A DNA stretch of 64,000 nucleotides, taken from Bugula neritina. Its lineage: Eukaryota > Bryozoa > Gymnolaemata > Cheilostomatida > Bugulidae. Below, piece after piece: positions 16,301-26,700 of the stretch (its first letter is position 1; the number at the start of each line of letters is the position of its first letter). A program made the position numbers and the translations under genes. Location of the stretch: assembly GCA_964035545.1 (NCBI GenBank), contig OZ037771.1, positions 14,700,633-14,764,632 of the forward strand, given 5' to 3'. A model generated the notes under the pieces. It saw only the letters and a list, made by a program, of their open reading frames with translations. It was not told the DNA's origin and ran no database searches.

Positions 16301-19300
16301 CATTTCACTTTATACTAAAACTAATCACTTTCTACACTTTATCCTAAATCAAATAGAGTCTTTATAGAATGTAATTTAATAAGCTTGATACTCTGAAACT
16401 TCACAAACAAATTCAAATAAAATGACAGTTTTCATAACTAACTTGAAGATAGTTGAAAACTGACTCTTTATGAGAAAGGGGGCATGTCTTATGAGAAAGG
16501 GGGCATGTCTTATGAGAAGGGGGCAGGTCTTATGATAAGGGGGCAGGTCGTACGGGGAAAAAGGGCAGGTAATAAGGGAAGGGGGAAGGCCTTACCTTTT
16601 TAACATCCAGGTTAACGTCGGTGATATGGAGGGCAGTCACCAGGGCCAGGAGCACCAACTTGTTGTAGGAGAAGAAGTAGGAAAGCTGGAAGGCTCTGCC
16701 AAACGCCATCAGTCGCACTTTCTTCATCTCGTGCCTAGAAACCAACCAGAGCGTCTTATGATTACGCTATAGCTATGGTAGACAATGCACGTCTTGTTGC
16801 TACGAGAGACAATGCACGTCTTGTTGCTACGGGAGACAATGCACGTCTTGTTGCTACGGGAGACAATGCACGTCTTGTTGCTGTAGGAGACGATGTATGC
16901 CATGTTGTAATGGAGTTACAACATACACTTACTAAAAAACTCGGTTAAATATCAGACATAAAAAACCAGTAGATAAACAGATAGAACGAACAAGAAAAGG
17001 ACAGCAATACACAGCAGAATTATTTTAAATAAACATGTAAGACGGACAACTCCCCCCCCCCCCTTATTTACAAGACGCAACTGTAACACTTTTCAAATAC
17101 AAAAGTCTGTTCCAAGTAATTGAAAGATTACGTCAGACGTCACTGAACGTCTGCAACTGTTAGCCTTAGATCTCAGTACTTACATTCTTAGCCTGTGAAC
17201 CTGTCTGCAGAACGTACTCTCCCAACAGTAGATTTTTATACTCCTCACAGCCCTGAGTATTTCGTTAATTATTTTCACTCGTGTGTTTGTCGCCAACGAT
17301 GTCTTCAGCCTGAAATATATGAAGTAACAACATATAGGGAAGATAAAAATACTTCTATTTTCCAAAAGAAAAAAGATTACTCTCAACTACATGTGTACAC
17401 CTCTCTGTACAATATATGATAAGTGAATATAACATGAAACTCATAGACTGGTGAGAGCACAACTCTAAAACCTTTATAATGTATAACAGCCCAATGACAA
17501 AAGAGAGTTTGTAATGTCAAATTTGCTAACATAGAATTCACAGTATACAATAATATGCTATGCACAATACTAAAATGCAATAGTTGTAAATAATTTATTT
17601 TACTTAAGTATTTAATGAAATGTAGATTTAAATTATGAATAACTTCTAACAGTCAGTATATTGCATGTATACTCTATGCACACATAATATTATATACATA
17701 CACAGTGTAATATATTATACATGCGGTATACTGTACTATATTGCATACAATACCTCAGTAGATTATGCTGTATACCTGAGGACTGAGAACACTTTAGTCA
17801 TTACAGCCTGTAACGGCAGCACTAACACAGCGATGACAAGAATGCCGGCGAGAAAGGTCACGCTGTCCAGAGTGTAGTACAGGTAGACGCAAACTGCTGA
17901 CAGCGACAGCGGGCCTAACCAGACGTAGTGGACGGCAAAGAGACTTTGGTCGAGTTTCTGCGAGTCCTGAGCCATCAACTTGATGATGTTCTCAGGGGAA
18001 GTGTTCTGTATAGAGTGGCTGGAGAGGTGTAGAGCCTGGAACACAGGAGTCACATTGGTATTGTCTGGTCACACTCACTAGAGCTGGTATTATCTAGTCA
18101 CACTCACTAGAGCTGGTATTATCTGGTCACACTACTAGAGCTGGTAATATAATATAGTCACACTCACTAGAACTCGTATTATCTAGTCACAATCACTCTG
18201 ACATATAGAGCGACTCTACAATGTCTTAATACACACGTAGATGAAGAGAAATGCAATGGCAGAGTGAAAGAAAACTTGCTAAGCATTTCTATTATTGTAT
18301 GGTAACATCTGTAAACAAGATGGCATGACTAAGGTGACATGTTCCTATACATCTATCATTTCACCTCTCTATATTCAACAGCTAACCTTTCTACATTCAA
18401 CAACTATCCCTTCTATATTCAACAACTAACATTTCTACATCTACCAACGTACCTTTCTACATCTACCAACGTACCTTTCTACATCTACCAACGTACCTTT
18501 CTATACATGAGGGACGTACAGCTAACCCTCATCCTCATCCCCAGCACGTAGTTGGTATGGAAAGTGGGATGGGCCAGCAGAGTTATGCAGACGTAGCAGA
18601 CGCCCAGAGCGGCTGCGTATATATATGCTACTGTTGAGTTAGCTGATTGGCCGATGAAGTAGCCAATTAGCTCGCCAATCAGGAAGACTTGAACAAACCG
18701 AAGCCCCTCCTATAGATAGAGTTGTATATGCAGATGACTCATACATTAGGCCTTTTAAAACATTATGTCAAGGTTAAATCAACGTAATAGCATCTATAAG
18801 GCATTCTCTAGTAGTAAACCAAGAGGCCGAAGTTACCAATCAGATTCAGCGACACAATTTTAAAAGCCGCAAAACTCTAGAATGTTCCGCCTGTGAATAA
18901 TACATGATTACACTAACCTGCAGTAAGAGCAACAGGCCCATAGCTGTGACACTGACACCAAAGCACCGGGCCAAAGCTTTCCACAGAAGAGGTTTTCCCC
19001 CAGTCCGCCATTTGTAAAGCTCTTTATCCCATTCCCTGCCAGCCAATCAGAAGTCAACGATATAACAATTTTTTATTGAAAAATATTGCATAACTTAATA
19101 AAGAATATAGACTATGTATGAACTACACCATACTAACTTTCAGACAAGCAAATTATAACATATACAAGAGTAGAAACATGGAAACTTTGAACTATTCATC
19201 TGACACATGGAAACCTTTCAATAAAGTAAACTGTTAGAGTTGGCAAGTGGCAAATCTATGTACTGTAAATATGCTAGAGAAATAATTTACAGTCTGCAAG

Positions 19301-22033
19301 ACCATTTCACATACTTTCCGAGATTCGTAGAGAGTTTTATAGAAGAATCTTCAGGCAGAACATCCAGGATGTCTAAATCTTCAATACCGTTGTGATATCC
19401 ATGTCGAAACAGGCCAGCCACCCACCTGGAAATATTACCTGACAGTGATGAGTCATGTATAATAGTGTAGGTGTCAGTATAGTAGTGTAGGTGTCAGTAT
19501 AGTAGTGTAGGTGTCAGTATAGTAGTGTAGGTGTCAGTATAGTAGTGTAGGTGTCAGTATAGTAGTGTAGGTGTCAGTATATTAGTGTAGGTGTCAGTAT
19601 AGTAGTGTAGGTGTCAGTATAGTAGTGTAGGTGTCAGTATAGTAGTGTAGGTGTCAGTATAGTAGTGTAGGTGTCAGTATAGTAGTGTAGGTGTCAGTAT
19701 AGTAGTGTAGGTGTCAGTATAGTAGTGTAGGTGTCAGTATAGTAGTGTAGGTGTCAGTATAGTAGTGGAGGTGTCAGTCTAGTAGTGTAGGTGTCAGTAT
19801 AATATTAGCAAAGTAGCACACAGCAGGGATCTCAATGTGTGATACATAATTGATTTATTCCAAGAGGGAGTAGAAAGAAGTAAACAAGTTGAAAGTCGGC
19901 AGTAAAGTGAAAATTGAAAGAAATTAAGTGAATGCTAATATTTTAATGTTTGAAAGAATTACTATTCCTATTTGACTTTGCATGAGACCAAAATAATATA
20001 CAATATATTCAGCATAAGGCTTGAACTGATCTCTCATATTACTTTCCTATAAGAATAGTTCAAACTTTCCATTATTTTGTAAGAAAACAAGCGAATACAA
20101 ATTATTAATGCTAATCCATTGGCCTCACAAATACAACAGAGTATAAGTGATACCTTTTAAACAAGAAATCAATAAGTATTTAGCATTGAGAGTGTTATTA
20201 GTAATAACATCGGAGCAGCTGTATTCACTAGTTATTAGACACAGAGTCAACAAATACTGTGTTCACGGTAGTTGCTTTAAGCACTCTTGAAAAGTAAATT
20301 AAGTGTTTCTGTCAACAATTAAGATTTAATACTAAGCAAACCATAACACTAAGCAAAAGCTTTACATTAACATAAATTGAAAATAAAATCAAATTCAAAG
20401 TGATAAACCGACTAACTTTGAAATTATGCTGATGGTGTATGTGTTCCAGGTGAAAAGTTTTTTAATGATTAGAATCCTAAATTTTGTTATTAATATTTAT
20501 GAAAAAGATTGTTTAACTATTTTAGATACTAGTATAAATTAGTAATAAGCAAATAATATACTTTTCCCTAAAGAAAGGTATTCACCATGCAGTTTCCAAT
20601 GAAATAATTTAACACAACTTGGTGTAGAACATAAACAAGCAAAAACATAAATAAATAAATATTATATTTATAATATTTACTGCTTTAACTACATTATTGT
20701 CTTAGTAACTAAAATCTTGTTATACTCAAGTATTATATAAATTGGGATTAAGGTATATGAATAAAATAGCAAGTTTCCGGCGAAATAAAACTCAGCTGTC
20801 TTGTTGCTTCACTCCCTGCTGTTCCAACAACTTAGCTTAAGGACATAAAGAAAAGAGGTTTCCCTCCTTACCACCCGTAACTACCCACCTGCATCTACCC
20901 ACCCAGCCTTTGTGGCTATTTACCCATAGCGTTAATGGGAGGTAAGTTGAACTCTCCCTAAGTAAAGGACATGACTTTGTCACTCTAACTCTAATATGCT
21001 GCCAAAAAGGCAGCATTGTTCAAATGATACCCTTCCCCAAAACAGCTAAACTATTGTAGAACTATTTCCATTTACAGTACATTAAACAACAGAAATTTAA
21101 TACTAAAATATCAAATTAATAACAAATAAAACATCTGAAGGGTTAGTCACTAGTTATCAGTGTGATGAGTTTAATTTCTTTTACCAAAGAGACAATGTTG
21201 TTGAAACAACATAGTTATTTAAAGTTTAAGTTAAGTTTAAAGTTAAAGAAAAAAATGCACAGAAACAAATGGTTGTGTAAAATCTTCTCTGATTTTACTT
21301 TATTGCCTGCTGCACCTACCTTAAAAATCTCCCAGCACAAAGAGCTGGCATCACACAAATGTGTTGTATTCCTATTTGCTATTCAATGAGCGCCATTGCA
21401 TTGCATTAGCTACATTTATAACATTAGATGAAAGCAAGCCACAGTAATGCAAGCCATTCCCAAACTTGCTTGATAGATGCTGTATTAGTGACTGCGTGGT
21501 ATTGTAACAGTATCTAATATTCATTATGATAGGTGTTTACTATACACAACTTCTTTTGTTTAGTTACAATATGGCTTGTGTTTATTAATAATTACTTTAT
21601 AAAGTAGCTTAACAAATTCAGATGTAGATAATGTTCAAAGACCAGCCAATCACGCGCTGCGTGACGTAAAGAAAAGAAAGTAGTTTTAAAAAGCATGCTA
21701 ATGTGATAATTAATTTTTTAAATGCCTAATTTTATAAAACTGTTCATTTTGTTTTGAGCTCAACATCCACACATGAGTTGCAGAAAACTAACTTTGTGAA
21801 ATAACTTCTACTGAGCAAAATTGTAGGCCTACTTTTACTTGCATAGGCACAGTATCTCTAAGGCTATAGGTGGTAAGTGGTAAGAGTGGTAGTAACTTGT
21901 AGTGATAGCAGTAGTAGTAATCAGTAGCAGCAGCAGTCATATTGCCAATATTAACATACCAAAGGAAAAATCGTGAAACTCTGCTGTTGGTGTTGTTAGG
22001 GTGGGGTATTGAAGATCTCCGGGAATCCATCAT
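7347..22033 (-). CDS. ABCC4/MRP4-like full ABC transporter with altered catalytic motifs
   Basis: Class C ABC exporter, TMD1-NBD1-TMD2-NBD2, expected in the plasma membrane. Exons (minus): 22033-21960, 19425-19315, 19035-18918, 18709-18497, 18035-17776, 17309-17184, 16734-16596, 16072-15962, 15694-15482, 15310-15119, 14316-14175, 13775-13639, 13196-12972, 12706-12516, 12412-12253, 11884-11759, 11398-11248, 11080-10838, 10385-10258, 9983-9801, 9681-9559, 9261-9139, 8868-8693, 7948-7753, 7568-7347. All are GT-AG and in frame: 1360 aa (human ABCC4 is 1325). The N-terminus [15 protein letters not shown] matches the ABCC4 linker region. NBD1 has Walker A GPPGSGKT (~449-456) but LLFGQ instead of LSGGQ (~539) and VTQQL instead of VTHQL (~596). 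NBD2 has GRTGAGKHS (~1086), VPED in the Q-loop (~1133), signature ISVGQ (~1188), Walker B IIEET (~1213) and IARRL in the H-loop (~1245). Transport may be absent or altered. Confidence 0.93.
7975..8455. repeat. 13-bp minisatellite in ABCC4-like intron 24
   Basis: About 35 copies of GACAGTGTAGTGT and close variants. It lies directly upstream (minus sense) of the exon 24 acceptor and is non-coding. Confidence 0.9.
11930..12125. repeat. Minisatellite in ABCC4-like intron 15
   Basis: Irregular copies of GCAACTGGCAAATA, followed by three copies of a 21-bp derivative containing GCAACTGGCAACCATCCA. No coding content. Confidence 0.85.
12890..12985. repeat. Donor-junction repeat at ABCC4-like exon 13
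   Basis: On the minus strand the donor GTAGGCAATTCC after exon 13 is followed by a second GTAGGCAATTCC and two decayed copies (GTTGGCAACTTC, GCAGGCAACCTC), period about 20-25 bp. The real donor is the first one, at 12971. Confidence 0.7.
13800..14150. repeat. AT-rich microsatellite (TA/ATAT) in ABCC4-like intron 11
   Basis: About 350 bp consisting almost entirely of ATAT, TATAATATA and TATTATA runs, highly self-complementary and intronic. Confidence 0.9.
16460..16555. repeat. 20-bp repeat in ABCC4-like intron 7
   Basis: Four to five copies of TTATGAGAAAGGGGGCATGTC and close variants, just downstream (minus sense) of the exon 7 donor at 16595. Confidence 0.75.
16780..16892. repeat. 27-bp minisatellite in ABCC4-like intron 6
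   Basis: Four copies of a 27-bp unit containing AGACAATGCACGTCTTGTTG. It is intronic; the last copy is diverged. Confidence 0.85.
18055..18195. repeat. Tandem repeat in ABCC4-like intron 4 (acceptor side)
   Basis: Four to five copies of a ~36-bp unit containing CTAGAGCTGGTATTATCTG and GTCACACTCA, beside the exon 5 acceptor at 18036. I could not show that the unit includes exon sequence. Confidence 0.7.
18425..18505. repeat. Donor-junction repeat at ABCC4-like exon 4
   Basis: On the minus strand exon 4 ends AGAAAG and the intron starts GTACGTTGG. The 22-bp unit AGAAAG-GTACGTTGGTAGATGT then repeats, so at least three consecutive AAAG/GTACGT donors stand in a row. The unit contains real exon end plus donor. 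Confidence 0.85.
19455..19800. repeat. 20-bp minisatellite in ABCC4-like intron 1
   Basis: About 17 nearly perfect copies of AGTGTAGGTGTCAGTATAGT (period exactly 20 bp), just upstream (minus sense) of exon 2. The very low divergence suggests recent expansion or homogenisation. Confidence 0.95.
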
Positions 22034-23779
22034 TCAACATGAGAAAACAACTTCACATCTTGTAACTTCAGATAAAAAGAGAATTACAAAGAAAATTTAA
22101 AATGCAGTAGAGAACTAATGTTTTATAAAAAACCTAGTTTAGAAAACAAATACCAGCTTTAAAACAAAAGAAGTTTGAACAACTTGCAAATTTATTATTG
22201 CATAATATACTCAGAATATTTACTTATACAAGTTAGAAATGATATAAAATAATCGGTTGATAATTATAATGTAATTATTATTGCATAATAATAACAATTA
22301 TGTCGTAATACAACTAGGCTAAACTACACCACTCAGATAAATGATAGCTAGTTGATACATTCATGATTCACATAACTTCTGATATTGGCTTCAATACAAA
22401 ATAAAATTTAAAACTTTAGTAAAACAAACGAAATTTGAATCACTAGCCACAAGTCTTGCTTTGCAGTTGAAGATTTTTTAGTTTTCATTTTAGTGTAAAA
22501 CAAAATTTGAATTTAAGCAATAAAAATCCAGATTGCTGGGTTTGGCTTATAATCTACATATTAGCTTAAAAGTCATAAACCCAGTTGGGAGGTTGCAAAA
22601 AAGTAACTTGTAAACGAAAAATAAAATATTGAATCTACTATCATGAGAAGTATATAACCAGCTTAATAGTTGTATGACCATAAAACCATAAAGTTAAAAT
22701 TATTAAATTGAAGAATATTTTTTCCTTAATTCCAATTTTAAATTATATTCATATTGATATTACTATTAGTAATGATTATAATAGTTCAAGTTGAACTATT
22801 AGTATTACTGTTGCTATGACTATTATAATATTAATTGGTAAATTAGCATTACTAAACAGCAAATACTAAAACTAATACTAATAAAAATCACTGTAATCAG
22901 TAATAGTAACTGTACCTGTAAGTGTAATTATTAAACTTAATCACTAATGCTAATGCCAATGGCAATGCTAATTGTTGTTATGAGCATTACTGTTATCAGC
23001 AGTATTAGATTTAGTACTAGCAAATTCAATTTGAAAGAATTTAAATTATCATTAATCATAGCCATAATGATTAAGTGATACTGATAATCATAATCATAAT
23101 GATAAACTCACAATCAAATCCAATATCATAATGATAGTGATAATGAAATATAATTTTACTTTGAGATTTGATTTTATCTGTCTAAATCTTTTACTAACAA
23201 GCAACTTTTCAAATAAATAAAAACGCCCTCCTACATTAGGTATGCGTTTGCTAGTAAAGATAGATTTGTTTACGAATAGAATCAATAATTGCTTATTGTG
23301 TGCTATTCATTCATTGGTAAAGCATAAAAGCTGCCATTTGTTTTCATTTGTTACCACAAGAGGTCGTTGCAGTTTCGAATTAGTCTAACCTTGACCTTGT
23401 CGTCCTTAACAATTATATTTATACGCTAAGAGCAGTTTTCAATTTTCATCATAAAATTTCACGGTTATTTGTATTTTTAAAGCTTTTAAAATTTTATGAA
23501 AATGCTTTTTGTTGTTTTTTAATTATTTCTCTTATTAAAATAATGTAACAAATTAACAAAATTCATGTTTTTATTTTCTTTTTTAAAAATGAGCTGTGTT
23601 TACATTCAAACGGTAAAAAGGCCGACAACAATGTGATCGAAACTGAAACTGCTGCTGGTTTTAGTCTGGAAGTGGAATTCTTTTACTCAGAAGACTTCGG
23701 TTTTTTCTAGACAGCTTAATACAACAGAGGCCAGCACACTGTTAAACTCTCTTAGTGTGAAAATAACTAGTAAAGCACC
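22034..23779. other. Divergent intergenic region, ABCC4-like / FAM47E-like
   Basis: It separates two genes that point away from each other, so it should hold both promoters. About 22,740-23,130 is low-complexity sequence rich in TTAGTATTA and TAATGATAA motifs in both orientations. No further gene is visible and no core promoter element can be assigned with confidence. Confidence 0.5.
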
Positions 23780-26700
23780 ATGTCTTTAGCTGAACAAAAA
23801 TATGATTTACTTCTTGTAAATACTCTGACAGACAAAGCGATTAAGGACCAGCCTTGGTGAGTAACACAAACTCAAAGTAATAAATTATAATACTCATACT
23901 GCTATTCCGTACAATTGCAGCACTTTTGATCCTAGCCAGTATAAATAAACATGCTGTATAGCTATTCATACATAATAGTATCACCAAAACGGATGGACAT
24001 AAAAATTAATAAACTTCACCTTTGTCACGTGATGCCTAGAATTTACACAATTCAGTGTGTGGTTTCATCTAAGCATATGTTCACATTGGGAATTGCTCAT
24101 TCAGCAATTAACTGATTATTTAAGGTACAAGGAAAGAATTCGCACAAAGTTAATCAAGTCTATGAACCCCAGAAGTATATCAAAGTTTTTAAATACTAAA
24201 GATTGGACATTCGTTAAAGATGGACTCGATGATTTTCGAGACGGTCTACCGCCACCAGCCCACGATAGTGACGTTATACAAGTCAGTTTGAATTTTTTTT
24301 ATTTTACTGTAAGTTTTTTATTTTAATTTCGATTTATGTATTTTATACATATTTTTATTTATAAGTGTATTTACTTGTCATCTGAGCACCTTCTATGGTT
24401 GTAGCGACCAAAAGGTTTAGGCCCATCTCTCACAGGAAATGGTAGCCGGGAAAGTATGTCTAATATAAAAGATACAGTTAATAAAAACCGGTTTACCAAA
24501 GAAGATATCTGCTATTCAACTATAACTCCTTTGCAAAAGCAGCGAAGAGATCATATTGACGAAATTGAGTATGGCCTGTTGCAACACCCCCTTGCACTGT
24601 ACCCACATCTTGAAGACGGTGTACCTCCAGATGTAAGTGCTATTTTGTTTACATCATTATATAAACTCACGCAAGTTCAAATTGTTGTTATTCCTGTAAG
24701 AACTTTATCTCTGGTGAAAAAAGTTTTTATAAAGAAAACTGAAGACTTTCTCTAATGTGGCAAAGGAGCAATTATGACTGAATGCTTTTCTTAACATCGC
24801 CAGTACAGGTTTTTTACTTGATCCACTTTATTAGGCCAGCTGCACTTAAACCAATACCCTACAACTGCTTTCTTACAGATTGTTATATAAATAATGTTCA
24901 TATTGTTTATGTAAAACTACAGCTATCAGGTAACACGGCAATGTGTCATGCTGTCCAAGATTATTAGGTGCACCACGTCATGTTATAATATTGTATCCAC
25001 CGGCTCTTCAAATTTTCTTTAGACATCAAAAATCATGGTTATACTACAAAGAATAATTATTTAAAAAACATCAGTTTTTGCAACTTTTGATGCCATGAAT
25101 AATTTTATTTTGTTTTAAGTAGGCAGGCAGTGTCTGTCTGTTATATCTATGTTATTCTGAGTCATAATCTATTTATAGGTATTTGAAGACATAGTGGATC
25201 TGTTGGATCCGGAAATGAATATTGAGTCAGAAGACGAAGACGGTGAAGATGATGACGAATTGGAATCGTTGAACAACGGATTTGAGTCATACAACAATCA
25301 GCAGATGACAGACCTCCCTGCACAAGATACACATCCTCTTTCTTACCAACAGCAATCTGCAGACGTGTACGTACCACCTGTTCTCAATAGCAATCTGCAG
25401 ACGTGTACGTACCACCTGCGCTCAATAGCAATCTGCAGACGTGTACGTACCACCTGTTCTCAATAGCAATCTGCAGATGTGTACGTACCACCTGTTCTCA
25501 ATAGCAATCTGCAGATGCGTACGTACCACCTGTTCTCAATAGCAATCTCCAGACGTGTACGTACCACCTGTTCTCAATAGCAATCTGCAGATGTGTACGT
25601 ACCACCTGTTCTCAATAGCAATCTGCAGATGTGTACGTACCACCTGTTCTCAATAGCAATCTCCAGACGTGTACGTACCACCTGTTTTTAATGACAATCA
25701 GCAGATGTGTACGTACCACCTGCTCTCAATAACAATATGCAGACGTGTACGTACCACCTGTTCTCAATAGCAATCTGCAGATATATGTGTACGTACCACC
25801 TGCTCTCAATAGCAATCTGCAGCAGAAAGTTTATGGTTGCAGATTGCTAAAATATATATAACTGTATGGGTGTATATTACAGAATATTGCAGTATACAGT
25901 TCTACTAAATCGAGTTGAGTTACTTTCTATCTTGTAGCTGTTTATCCGACGTGAAGATTTAAATTTTCTCCCACACTGCATGCTCTATTTTCACATATAT
26001 TATGATGAATATACCGTAATACGGAATTGTCTCATCTTCCTAGATGCATTTGGCTGAGGTTAAACAAGTTATACAGGTATGATGTGTTTTATTATAGAAC
26101 TCAAGACTCTCTCAAAAATATGTACAAATGGCTTCCGAAAAAAGAGGAAACCGCAAAAAAGTCAAAAAAGAAATCCCAAGATGTCCGCCCTGAGTCACCG
26201 TCACAAGACACTCATATTAAAGTGTGTAGTTTCTTATATAATTAAATAATATTATGTATTTAATAATATTATGTAATATGTCTTATGTGATCATATGTGT
26301 TATTTAGTAACAAACTATATCAAAGTGTGTAGTTGTTATGTAATACTATGTGTTGTGTAGAGATTTGTATTATGTTATATTCATATGTATTGTGTAATCA
26401 TATAATTTAGCTTGGCAGCTTTTAAATCCATCTTTAAAAAAATTTAATTGTACAAATTTGTAGGAGGTGACACAAGATTTCTGTTCTTGGGTGGCTGATC
26501 TTGGTGGAGAATCAAACAATATAGAGGAATCGACTATATACTCTCTGTTTGCCAGTGGGTGAGTCATATACACTAAACTATATACTCTCTGTTTGCTAGT
26601 GCGTGAGTCATATAGACTATACACTCTGTGTTTGCTAGTGGGTGAGTCATATAGACTATACACTCTGTGTTTGCTAGTGGGTGAGTCATATAGACTATAT

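Noticed and set aside
19455-19800. Possible CRISPR array (regular short repeats)
   Set aside because: The units are directly adjacent with no unique spacers, the context is a eukaryotic intron, and no cas genes are present. It is a minisatellite.
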